Below the pieces are notes generated by a model. That model was not told where the DNA came from and ran no database searches. It saw only the letters and a list, made by a program, of their open reading frames with translations. From the NCBI GenBank assembly GCA_947462335.1, contig OX381708.1:2108001-2172000 (forward strand): a DNA stretch of 64,000 nucleotides, read 5' to 3'. Below, piece after piece: positions 53,230 through 64,000 of this stretch. The position numbers were made by a program, and so were the translations under genes. This DNA is from Harmothoe impar (lineage: Eukaryota; Annelida; Polychaeta; Phyllodocida; Polynoidae). Position 1 is the first letter of the stretch, and the number at the start of each line of letters is the position of its first letter.

Positions 53230-53475
53230 GTCCGGACAGTGTCTCGGATCTGTATCAGAATAGGTCAGTTGGCATTCAACTTGCCGTTACCTCAGAGCTG
53301 CCTAGAGCAAGCTAGCGGATCCCTCTGGACGTTGGCTTGTATAGGCAGCCAGCCTACACATGCATGCATGGACCAGTCATCTATAGCGACCCCTGTCCAT
53401 ACCCCAGAGCCGGGGCAGGTGCTTCCACCTACCGTCGGCCCAAAGGGTTCGGGCACGGTTCGCCCTTGCATATTG
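53230..53475. repeat. Dispersed repeat, LTR-like, copy 2
   Basis: Related to 2560-2800 in the same orientation (TATAGGCAGCCAGCCTACA, CACCTACCGTCGG, AAGGGTTCGGGCACGGTTCGC). The ORF at 53224-53532 is a by-product. Confidence 0.55.
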
Positions 53476-55155
53476 CCCAGGTTTTACCACATAGCAATAT
53501 GGGAACACTTTGATACTGCATGTAACCAATAACCCATAGAACCAATTCACATCCTCAGCCCAAACTGATGATGAGATAAAATAAAGGTGTTATACATGTA
53601 ACTATGTAGTAGTGGTAGAAGTGTAGCTTGTCGAGCTATCTGATTATAACCAAGAGACAACAAACATAAGGAGCCACTTTATTGATCTCTTGTAACATAT
53701 AGCAGCACAGTACCCAAGGGATACATTTTCATGACCAGAGGACTTCATAAAAGGTCCCACAAAATATAAAGATGTCATGCCCTATTGTAAAAACAATTAA
53801 AAATTCGAAATCCTACTTAAATGTGTTCCAAACATTGTAACGGTATGATATCTAGGAAATGGATGACAATCAAATTCTTTGTATGTGCAGAATAAGCTAA
53901 GAAAGCAGGTCCGAACCATGTTCTGTTAGTGTATTCTCAATGAGTAGAATAAAATCATGCATAGTTTTATACCTTACATTGACCATCCACAGCAGTAACA
54001 TCAGATTTAAGTAAGATGATAGGGAAGGGGAATGAAGGGAATAGGTAAGAACGGAAGTATGGTCTTGGTTAACAATTTTTAGTCCTAATCATCAGATATA
54101 CTAACTTTAACCCTTTAGTCTTCCAGCCACCTAGACCATTGTTTGCGAGTTTTCACCATTAATAAAGTTTGGTATTTTCAGGCATAAATCCGTTGATATC
54201 TGTTCTAGATCTCAAGTAGCCTAATTAGGCAGAAAGTCGGCCATAGCCAGAGCTTTGGTGATAGGTGGTGATGAGGAAGGTGATTGTAATACACCAATTA
54301 TGAACTCAAATGTATTTGCCTTTGTTACCCAGTAACACAGTACACACTGCACTGACCCTCCACCTGCAGAGAGTTCTGTGAACTAGCACTATTTCCCACA
54401 CTGCCCTATAGGGGGCAGCAGGGAGGTAGCAACCAACCATGGATTGACGTGAACAGTGCATCTATCCCTCCCTCCTCCATTTGTGCACAGTTTGTTGACT
54501 CAGGGTAAATTAACCCTGAGTAAATATACACTGCCTCATTTTGCATTTTAAGACAATTTTGAGACATGGGAGAACGCTTGTCTTTCAGTTGCTATTCAAC
54601 ATAGACAAACGGGGAAAAAAGAGAGACATAGGCAAGATCGGGGGACACAATATTCCTTCAAACTTTTTTTTTAAATCACATTTTTTCTTTGTGATATTGA
54701 ACTGCGATCTTTAACTTTTTTTTCTATCTTTGGCTATTATGTAAATGTATAAAAACCAATCTACCCTTGGTAACGGGCGACCATAGGCTCCAAGGCATTA
54801 ATTTTTTTCGTAGAAGTTAGAAATGATAGTTTGAGCCAAATTGGTGTCATTTCTCTCTTCTACCACCAAACGGGTCAAAAACTGGACATGTTCTATGGTA
54901 ACAAAGTAGGTGATAGGATTATTGTGCACTATAGTCAATGCCAGAGACATAAAAATCTTGTATCAAGTGATATCAAGTGTGTTATCCTCAGTACTTCACA
55001 TGGGGAGTTCCTGTGTCACTTGTCCATAGTATAAAGCAACGAAGTCCCTCCTCCAATACAGTATATAGGTTTTGTCCCTATTCAAAGAAAAGAAGTACAT
55101 TTGTCCCTTCTTCACAACCCCTACATCTACTTTGTTCCTTGTTCCTGTTGCAACC
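53476..55155. other. Intergenic, no gene recognised
   Basis: AT-rich sequence. Nothing with domain, splice or repeat support. Confidence 0.5.
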
Positions 55156-55251
55156 ATGAAGCAAAGGGTGGCGCCACTGCCACTTCTCGTGCACTACGAG
55201 AACTGCGCGAGACAACACGAGAGTTGCCAGCGACAGCGTCAGGAAAAAGAG
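55156..55251 (+). other. Candidate first exon, unsupported downstream
   Basis: ATG at 55156 opens MKQRVAPLPLLVHYENCARQ and a Gln/Arg/Glu-rich run with two cysteines, ending GAAAAAGAG|GTGCGT, a fair donor. A TATATAGG string lies about 90 nt upstream. No second exon was found, so this is weak. Confidence 0.25.
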
Positions 55252-58200
55252 GTGCGTTCAGGGCAGTTCAAAACTGTACCACCCATATCGTCGCCGTTTA
55301 TTGTCTGATCGACTGGCTTTTTGATAGGGACAGAAGGCGGTACATGTCCACAGCCTGCAACTGTCGCCCACACCCACCTGCTCTCCCACACCCACCTGCT
55401 GGCCTGAAATGGAATAACATACATGTATGACACATGACTTTAGGGTGCTTTTTAACAAGGAATTCATTTCTGAAGCCAGAATGGACTGATGAATGATTAT
55501 AAGGGAATACTATATCTAAGTACATGATAAGCAACAGATTCAGCTTACCCTGAGTCATATGTGAGGCCACTCACACGCTCAATCTTTCATATTTAAAGCG
55601 GCACAATCACCGAGCGTGTCCCATTCACATTTCTAGTATTGTTCCACTATACTATGTGGTTAAGTGTGAGTGGTGAGAATGCCCCTTTAACCCCCTATAT
55701 CTGTCCCTCCCTCCTCATTTGTGCACATATAAGGAAGTCAAATAGAAGGTGAACGTTGATATGTTATCTACATTTGTATCTGTATTCACTTGACAGGGGG
55801 TAGCAGAATAGTTGGTTGGCAGGATGGACCACTGCCCAGCTAACAAAAATAAGTTATTTTACACTAAAATTTAATGTTTTATAACAATAGGGAGCCATAG
55901 AGAAATTTTATACTATGTTGTATGGTCTTTTTTATTTACTGGGATGGGACGTAGCGAAGATCATGGGATCATGGCTGTGCATATATCGCATGCGCTTGTG
56001 GAATCTGTATTTCATTATGACCCCCATATCCGCTACGCCCCCCCCCCCAGTTGGCAATAAATAACTCGCCCCTTAGGTGTTACCTGTGCTTATCTCACCG
56101 GCACCCAGCAGTATCCAATGGCTGCACACACTGCACAACCTGCTAAGTGGGAATATGACCAGGCACCTTTTATCTTACTGTCTGGTAATGTCCTCTGACA
56201 CTAGTGTTCTCCTCGATAGACCAATAAATAACCACTACCACACACCGTCTCAAATAACACCCCCACTCCCCTATCTGACATTTATCTGTCCCTCACCCCA
56301 CCATTAACACAAAGATCACATACAACTTGAAATGACAGCTATATCAATCAATATAAATAGACTCACGACTCAGAAGTTTGAATCTCTCTTAAGCAAACAG
56401 CAATTAACCCTTTAAGGGCCCTATAGCGCATTAATGCACCATGTCCTTGCTCGTCATAATACACCCCTAGTGAGTTACTGGCCAGTGCTGCATTCATGAA
56501 TGCATCCTGCCAACTTTATGGGGTGGATCCACCCCCCAAAGGGTCTGCATGATGCACTGGTGAGTTACTAACAGGAGCTGCATAAGTGTATCATGATGAC
56601 AAATAATGAAATAATTCATTTTCGTTGGGGGTACATGCCATCCCAATATTGTACAACATGTACATTATCAGATACAGTTACAAATATGAAAACTCAAACT
56701 CAATTCAAACGTCATCTTTTTGCGACATGTCGTTCTCAAAGGGTCAACTAGATTAGGCTTTAAGCCTCTAGGCTACCTTTATTCACATCCTTTCACTCCC
56801 TACCCAACTGGTAAAATGGACGGTAAAGCGTATTTTTCATCAACTAAACAGGAGGCACATTCATTAACCATTAAGATTGGTTGCTACTTGTTGAATATGA
56901 ACCCACTGCGCTGGTCTCTGTGATTATGGCTTAAATATCTCTGAATGAGCTAATATTAGATAACTGGGTACAAACCTTACATACCCTGATTTTGTCATTT
57001 TGCCAAAACCCTAAAATTATGTGCCGGACCCCCTATCAAACATACTTTTATATATTAGCAAATAATAGAACAATTTTTTGAGAGCAAAAAAGTTCTGTTG
57101 ACTTTGACTGCTATTTTTAACCAATAGACGTATAAAATTATGACAAAATATTCTTACACATTCCCAAAAACATTCGTTTTACCCAGAATGCCATGCCATA
57201 CAATTATGAAATTATTTTTGTATTGAATAGGAACACATATAAATGGGCACTTCACATACAATGTTTCATATTCCTGCGCATAACAAATGATATGAAATAA
57301 AATCAATTAATTTTTCATATTTTTTCTTGATTTTTGGAGAAAAATTTTAAAACTTATTTTTTTAAATTCCATATTAAAAAAAGTAACTCTGGACCCCCTT
57401 CTTTTCTTTTCATTTTCCGATTCTACATGATCTTAAATTCTGTTGACTTTGATCAAAGGGTAGTGACACACCTTAAAGGACGGAACTGTGCCTTGATGCT
57501 TTATGCCCTTTGATGTGACTGTACATGGAGGAGGTAGGGGGGGCAGATAATCTGAAATTTCACCATATCAGGTTAGGGACTATTGGACCACTGGTAGGGA
57601 AGTGTAGAGGGTAATTCTCATGCAGCCCTAGCGAGTAACTCACCAATGCTGTATTTATGCATCATGCTGACCGTGGGGGATTGATACATTCATCACAGGG
57701 CATGATGCATTTATGCAGACATGGTGAGTAGATTCCCCATGGCTGCATTCATGCATCATGACATAAAAGTGCATAACGCAATAGACGTGTCCTGAGATAT
57801 AGAAAGTATGATTTTGGAGGGAGGTCTGCCTTGACTTTCCCTTCCCCACTGCCGCTGGAGGGTGGGTGAGTCGTGACAGCCACAGAGGCCACTTTGTGAT
57901 CGGTGGGGTGGGGGTTGGGGGGGGGGGGGAGGAGGTGGTTGGGTATGACAGGAGGGAGACACAGCTACAAAAGGACCAAACTGTTGTCATACTTTATTTC
58001 ATGTTTATTATATTTTTGTGTTTTTCATGGACATTAAAAATTTGTGAGTGTTTGCACAGTATGCAATATGTACCTGCAAATTCACCTGCAATTTTAGAGT
58101 ATACACTGATTCTACATGAGCAGGGACCTTCTAGTAGAGGGTAGCATGGGAGGGAGACTGCCTTTTGACAGATCCAAAAAAAGATCATCCTATTTAGCAG

Positions 58201-58959
58201 CACATGCTGTGGTGATCCTATATTTTTGGCTATATATGTGTGGGAACTAATATAGTTGCAAGTATTGACACAAGGGGGCAGCGGCGTCTCTCATTCACCT
58301 GGGGCACCTAGGTTATTTTAAACTCACCTGACATGGCTCGCTCGCTCTAGCTTGGTTTGTGTATTACCATTTTTTCTGGAATGTCCGCTAGTAGGATTCA
58401 GGTGGAGACCACATGCAGGGTCTCTAAGAACTGTGTTACATGTCTGGGTTATCATCCGGCACCTGTTGGGAGAAACTGTAGGTACATAGCTGAGCAGCCT
58501 ACATATGTTATTACATTTGACAAATAATTTGAACATTTTACAATACAGCACACACAGTAGGCCCAACCACATCCTAGATCGTAGATAAACAGCATTCTCA
58601 GTAATTCTCGGCAAATAGTAATGTTTGCCTTCCACGTTATATGATGTATATAAGGTTGGGGGGGGGGGGGCTGTGTAAGACGTTAATTATGCAGATGAGT
58701 GGAGTATAGACGAGTGGCCTGTCATCCTACACTCGTCTCCTCCCCCCCCTCCCCCCAATACCCCTTCACCCCTTCTCCACTTCCCTCTTCCCCCTCCCCA
58801 CTCTCTCCGGCCCCTCCACCCCCCCCCCCCCCCACCACCCCTTGCTGAATACCATCACCCTGATGATAAAATGCAGCTCCACTGGTGCGTGGCCGTGTGG
58901 TGACTTTAGGTACACAGTGAGTGAGCAGGTAGTAGTCGTCTCTACACTACACACACAAC
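55252..58959. other. Intergenic with MITE-like CATGATGCAT repeats
   Basis: No gene recognised. 56400-56590 and 57470-57780 resemble the MITE at 59789 (AACCCTTTAAGG, ATGCATCATG strings). 57900-57940 and 58660-58840 are poly-G/poly-C rich tracts; 58735-58840 is pyrimidine-rich. Confidence 0.45.
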
Positions 58960-60471
58960 ATGGCAGCCACACACCTCCTGCTCTGCCTCACCATCTATAT
59001 CCTCACACCTGAGGTTTGTCCACAAGACGTAGAAATCCTATTCAGTAAGTAGTCTGAGCCAGTGATATGGCCCTTTTAAGATGCTATGCTATTCAATTCA
59101 TAGATTGACAAATGAAACTTAGTCCAACCATAAAAAAAGACGTCATCTTATTTGAACAATGGTTTCAATTGATAGTTTTGGTATTAATTTACAATATGTT
59201 GACACAGTAAAACCATGTGGTCTTAGGAGGTAGAACAAGAGGCTTCTGCAGCCTGTGAAGTCACCATGGGACCCAGTACACCAGGTGCTGCACTGTTCAG
59301 GCCTGGAGACTGTAACCAAACAACTTGTGATGTTCTGGTTAGAATATAGTAAAATCTACAATGTCATAATAATATAAAATTATATAGTGCACTTCAGTGG
59401 GCTTATTTAGTGCAATTTGTCAAAAAAAAACACTACAATGCCATTTACATTATGTCTTTTAGGGAATCTAAAAATGGATTCTATAATACTAAGATCATTT
59501 TAGACAAGTAGAAGGGTTTAGGCCTATAATTAGAGATGTTTCCTGTTTACATAATTATGGTTCTTCAGGCCCAAGCTGTGAAATCATGAAGTAGAACATT
59601 TTCTATTTCTTCAAACTGTGCAGATTATTCCATTTGCAGGCACAATATAAGTGGAAATATAGACACTTATCATTCATTTGACACAGGTATTATTTATCTA
59701 TCTCGTCATTAACCTTTGAAGGTTTTATAGCTATTTTTATGCCTGGGGGGCGTGAGACCACACCCTCTCCTTACCCTGGCACCTTCTTTAACCCATTAAG
59801 GACGGATGTCGCTAAAAGATGACATTTGTTGTCATGATGCACCAATGCACTACTCTACTATTGGTGCATCATGACATGGTGCATTAAGGTATCATGCCAT
59901 CCTTTAAGGCTAATGGCAACATAAAGTGCCATATCGTATATATAGCCCTGGTGAATAACTCGCTGATGGCATGATGCATGAGTGTAGCCCTGGTGAGGAA
60001 ACCAACAAAGACTGCATTCAGGCATCATAAGAAGCAAGGGATGGCAGATCAGAGCACTATGCGACCCATAACCCTCCAAGGACGGCATAATGCCTTAATT
60101 CATCATGCCCTTGGTTGTCATGATGCATGAATGCAGTCCTGGCGAGTAACTCACCAGTGCTGCATTCAAGCATCATGACAACCCTATAGGTTGAGACACT
60201 CCCGAAGGGTCGGCATGATACACCAAGGTAGCACCGACTGCATTGGTGCATGATGACCACAAATGTTATCTTTTAGCAAGCTGCGTCCTTAAAGGGTTAA
60301 GGTGCTGACCAGGGGAGGGAGCACCATACCCTGCTACCTCCACCCCCTCTCCCCCTCCTTCTCTCCCTGCCTCCCTTTCTCTCCCATAGCTACAGGGGTG
60401 GGGGATCACAAAATGTTTCCTAGAGTGTTGAAAAATCAAGTGATATGTGTATGTACTGTAAATACATAACC

Positions 60472-60522
<51 letters not shown>

Positions 60523-63500
60523 TGGTGTATATTCAAAGCTATATATCCTAAGAGTTGAGAACTAGATTATTACATATTCAGGAAGGGGGGGAAGGAATCT
60601 TAAATACCCCATGTCCGTCAGGGTCAGGTGGGGGGGTCACTGCAGCCCGACATAAAAAGAATGTTGTGAAAAGTCATAGCTGACCCATTTCCCCTTATCT
60701 GACTGTTCCCCCATCATATGTACAATATGAAGGACATCCCTCAATGGAGCAGTCGGTGTCCTTCCAGGACTCAACCTGCACACTGTTTGTAAGACTTGTG
60801 TTTATACCTTTACAGGGTTCCATGTGTCTGAGGTGGGTGGCTCAGTCACTGCGTACTGTTACCCACATGGTGGCACCTACTCCATCAGACGGTGGGAGTG
60901 GGCAGCAAACCTCCTGAGGCCCTACAGTGTTATCTACAGACAGGACAGTGGAGGTGCAGTGGATGCCCCAGGGGCACGGCCGGACATCGTGCTGAACCCC
61001 GACTGGAGCCTCACTGTGGGCAGCCTCCAGGTGCAGGACAGTGGGGTGCTGGGGTGTTATGTATTTACAGCAGGGGGACAGAGGCTGTATACACAGACAT
61101 GGCTGGTCATTTACAGTAAGTGCCTCTTTGTGTAAATATCATTGTCTACCATCTAGGATGTATTTTAGTCTACTGTGTGTGCTGTATTGTAGATGTATGT
61201 CCATGTTGTTTGTCTACCATCTAGGATGTATTTAAGTCTACTGTGTGTGCTGTATTGTAGATGTTTGCTCATGTTGTTTGTCTACCATCTAGGATGTATT
61301 TAGGTCTGTTGTGTGTGCTGTATTGTAGATGTATGTCCATGTTGTTTGTCTATTATATAGGATGTATTTAAGTCTACTGTGTGTGCTGTATTGTAGATGT
61401 ATGTCCATGTTGTTTGTCTACCATCTAGGATGTATTCAGGCCTACTGTGTGTGCTGTATTGTAGATGTATGTTCATGTTGTTTGTCTATTATCTAGGATG
61501 TATTTAAGTCTACTGTGTGTGCTGTATTGTAGATGTATGTTCATGTTGTTTATCTGCCATCTAGGATGTATTTAAGTCTACTCCTGTATCATGCCCTCCC
61601 CCTCTCCCTGCATCATGCCAATCCCCCTCCCTCCTGCATCATGCCCCTCCCCCTCTCCCTGCATCATGCCAATCCCCCTCCCTCCTGCACCATGCCCCTC
61701 CCCCTCCCCTCCTGCATCATGCCCCTCCCCCTCCCTCCCTCCTGCATCATGCCCATCACCCTCCCCTCCTGCATCATGCCGCTCCCCTCCCCTCCCGCAC
61801 CATGCCCCTCCCCCCCTGCACCATGCCCTAATCTTCCCTCCTGCATAATGTCACTCTCCCTCCCCTCCTGCATCATGCCCCTCACCCCCCTCTATGCCCC
61901 TCCCCTCCTGCATCATGCCCCTCACCCCCCTCTATGCCCCTCCCCTCCTGCATCCTGCCCCTGCCCCTCCCCTCCTGCATCATGCCCCTCACCCTCCCCC
62001 TGCATCATGCCTCTCCCCCTTCCTCCTGCCCCTCTCCCTGCATCATGCCCCTCACCCTCCCCCCCTGCATCATGCCCCTCACCCTCCCTTCCTGCATCAT
62101 GCCCCTCCCCTACCCCCAGCCTCATGCCCCTCACCCTCCCCTCCTGCATCATGCCCCTCCCCCTCCCTCCCCCCTGCACCATGCCCCTCCCCCTCCTGCA
62201 TGATGCCCCTCCCCCTCCGTTCCTGCATCATGCCCATCCCCCTCCCCTCCTGCATCATGCCCCTCCCGGCCCAGCATCATGCCCCTCCCCCTCCCCTCCT
62301 GCATCATGCCCCTCCGCCTCCCCTTGCATCATGCCCCTACCCCTCCCCTCTTGCATCATGCCCCTCACCCTCCTCTACTGCACCATGCCCCTCCCCCTCC
62401 CCCAGCATCATGCCCCTCCCCCTCCCCTCCTGCATCATGCCCCTCCCCTTCCTCTCCTGCACCATGCCCCTCCCCCTCCCCTCCTGCATCATGCCCCTCC
62501 CCCTCCCCTTCTGCATCATTCCCCTCCCCCTCCTGCATCATGCCCCTCCCCCTCCCTCCCTCCTGCATCATGCCCATCCCCCTCCCCTCCTGCATCATGC
62601 CCCTCCCCCTCCCCCAGCATCTTGCCCCTCCCCTCCTGCATCATGCCCCTCCCCCTCCCCTCCTGCATGATGCCCCTCCCCCTCCCATTATGCATCATGC
62701 CCCTCCCCCTCCCCTCCTGCATCATGCTCCTCCCCCTCCCCTCCTGCACCATGCCCCTCCCCCTTGCCTCCTCCAGGACATCACCCTGAACATGACAGCC
62801 TTTTTATTCTTATTTTTTGCACTCATTAGGAGAATGTTAAATCAATGTTACCTGAAAGTTTTTCACATAAAAGAGTCCATTGTATGTAATGCCTATCATA
62901 TAAAAGGTGGCTGACTTAAATATTGTACTTTACAATACATATATCAGAGAGGATAATGCTAAAATGATATTTTGGGCAAATCTTTTTATCAGAATTGACT
63001 TATGATTTGGGGACTAGAGATAATATCAGATTGAACTGAATAGTTTTCAGCATTTATAGACAGTTATCCTAGTTCCCAAAACATGCATATTTTTAATGAC
63101 AATAATGATCCTCATTTTTGTCACCTCTGCAGTATTTGATCTTGATGATGTATTTAACAAATGTAACTTATTTTGGCTTGTAGCATGCAGTGTGATCCTG
63201 TTTTGATTCAAATCCACAAATCATGTTATTTTAGTTCAAGATTTTTACACAGGATGGTAGACAGTAGGCCATCATATATTTGTACTGTGATTGACTAACC
63301 TTCAAGTGACATAGTCCGATGATTAGGGCTCAAAAATAAATTTTGCTAAAATGAACCAGAATGTTCAATGTAGCCATACTTCATGTCCTAACTACTTTTT
63401 AAACATTATTCCCCATAATTCAGATTATAGTTCAGCTAGTTATCAGTTTTATGCTGAATTTAAGACTTTTGGAGTGCACGCTATAAGTCCACCCATTGGA

Positions 63501-64000
63501 AAATACACTGTAAAGGGTTATACCTATGTTAATGGGACCCACTTAAATGTCTCTTATTTTCCATCAATGGTATTTTATTGTGTCTCACCCTACAAATATG
63601 ATATTATGATGACATTTTGAACACATTTAAGTAGAATTTTAAATATGGAAAAATTCGGACCATGCCACTTTCACATTATATGCTCCATCAAATGAAAAGT
63701 GTATACATACATTGTAATTTTCCTGATATTTGACGGTTTTAGACAGGTTGGTGGGTGTCCAGTCTGATACCGGTGTGACACTGCAGTGCCCTGTGCCTGC
63801 TGCTGGATACACAACCTTACAGTAGTAGAACAGTAGAACCTGGAAGTGCAGTGTTTATCACAGATGCTTTCTCTAATTTATTACATGAAAACCTGTAAAG
63901 AAGCTGCATTCATCCTCAGTTATTGTCTGTTGCAGATGAGTGGAGGGAGGCCAGGGTGGGTACCAGTGTGACCCTGCAGTGCCCTGTGGATGCTGCAGGC
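58960..64000 (+). CDS. Immunoglobulin-superfamily gene, 5' part, incomplete at right edge
   Basis: Exon 1 (58960-59044) encodes a signal peptide, MAATHLLLCLTIYILTPEVC. Exon 2 (60816-61115, 300 bp, phase 1 at both ends) encodes one V-set-like Ig domain: GGSVTAYC with the first Cys, RRWEW as the core Trp, SLTVGSLQVQDSGVLGCYV as the DxGxxxC motif before the second Cys, ending TWLVIY. Exon 3 starts at 63936 (again phase 1) with ...EWREARVGTSVTLQCP, the first strand and Cys of a second Ig domain, and is cut by the window end. Symmetric phase-1 Ig exons are classic shuffling modules. The protein is secreted or on the cell surface; adhesion or immune recognition is likely but not shown. Introns are filled with MITEs and tandem arrays, and an Ig pseudo-exon lies at 63743. 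Confidence 0.85.
59789..60300. mobile_element. 512-bp MITE in Ig-gene intron 1
   Basis: Left TTAACCCATTAAGGACG, GCTAAAAGATGACATTTG, TCATGATGCACCAATGC; right is the inverse (GCATTGGTGCATGATGA, CAAATGTTATCTTTTAGC, CGTCCTTAAAGGGTTAA). An inner hairpin GTCATGATGCACCAAT/ATTGGTGCATCATGAC lies at 59833-59877. The terminal TTAA may be the target duplication. Confidence 0.85.
60474..60518. repeat. (TA)n microsatellite
   Basis: Uninterrupted TA dinucleotides, about 22 units, in intron 1 of the Ig gene. Confidence 0.97.
61140..61575. repeat. About 69-bp tandem repeat, about 6 copies
   Basis: Units TCTACCATCTAGGATGTATT, TAAGTCTACTGTGTGTGCTG, TATTGTAGATGTATGTCCAT, GTTGTTTG; begins 25 bp after the donor of the Ig exon. 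Confidence 0.92.
61576..62776. repeat. 1.2-kb pyrimidine-rich minisatellite
   Basis: Units of about 24 bp, core CCCCTCCTGCATCATGCCCC with CCTCCC spacers of variable length. It creates a false 418-codon ORF (61533-62789) and several others on both strands. Confidence 0.95.
62777..63302. other. Intron sequence, nothing recognised
   Basis: AT-rich intronic DNA between the minisatellite and the MITE. Confidence 0.5.
63303..63674. mobile_element. MITE related to 20685-20860
   Basis: Left CAAGTGACATAGTCCGATGA, right TCGGACCATGCCACTTTCAC as the inverse. Confidence 0.65.
63743..63825 (+). pseudogene. Truncated Ig-domain pseudo-exon
   Basis: After TTTTAG the phase-1 frame reads RLVGVQSDTGVTLQCPVPAA and then GYTTLQ stop. 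It is a partial copy of the exon beginning at 63936 (TSVTLQCPVDAAG) and ends in TAG at 63823-63825 where that copy runs on. It would truncate the protein if spliced in. Confidence 0.7.

Noticed and set aside
61533..62914. Plus-strand 418-, 258- and 211-codon ORFs rich in Pro/Leu/Cys/Met
   Set aside because: Translations of the pyrimidine-rich minisatellite in an Ig-gene intron.

Overview
The window looks like nuclear DNA of an invertebrate animal. My best guess is amphioxus (Branchiostoma), but this is inference from style only: long AT-rich introns with clean GT/AG junctions, a lineage-type rhodopsin GPCR, an immunoglobulin V-set gene, a Polinton, and a very heavy load of short inverted-repeat transposons, SINE-like elements and minisatellites. 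Most of the 64 kb is repeat; only two host genes can be modelled well.

Layout. 1-11 kb is transposon debris: a decayed coiled-coil ORF, a 2.9-kb DNA-transposon shell, Ty3/gypsy fragments, and an ORF1-only non-LTR retroelement that split a 27-bp minisatellite. 11.44-16.31 kb is one G-rich 20-bp minisatellite of about 240 units. 16.3-20.9 kb holds a tRNA-derived SINE, a 102-bp palindrome and MITEs.

20,936-29,039 is the highlight: a complete Polinton/Maverick-type element with about 445-bp terminal inverted repeats and a perfect 6-bp target duplication (GACATG). It is only 8.1 kb. It encodes the virion-morphogenesis set on the minus strand (packaging ATPase, small hydrophobic late protein, a second late protein, a broken minor capsid protein, double-jelly-roll major capsid protein, adenovirus-type protease), but I find neither protein-primed DNA polymerase B nor retroviral-type integrase. 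The remaining 3 kb holds unrecognised ORFs, including an alanine-rich gene with its own TATA box. The inverted repeats carry repeated RFX X-box, CCAAT and E-box motifs.

29-35.5 kb is MITEs, tandem repeats and a gag-like relic. 35,791-49,331 (+) is an 11-exon class A GPCR gene, phase-checked at every junction; two of its exon ends (exons 1 and 5, each with its splice donor) have been amplified into tandem arrays, and its C-tail is a third array. 50.0-51.1 kb is another minisatellite. 51-58.9 kb is almost featureless. 58,960-64,000 (+) is the 5' part of a secreted or membrane immunoglobulin-superfamily gene that runs off the right edge.

No operon-like cooperation exists among host genes. Within the Polinton, the ATPase, protease and capsid genes would together assemble a particle; copying and integration would have to be supplied in trans, presumably by a full-length relative or by a virus.
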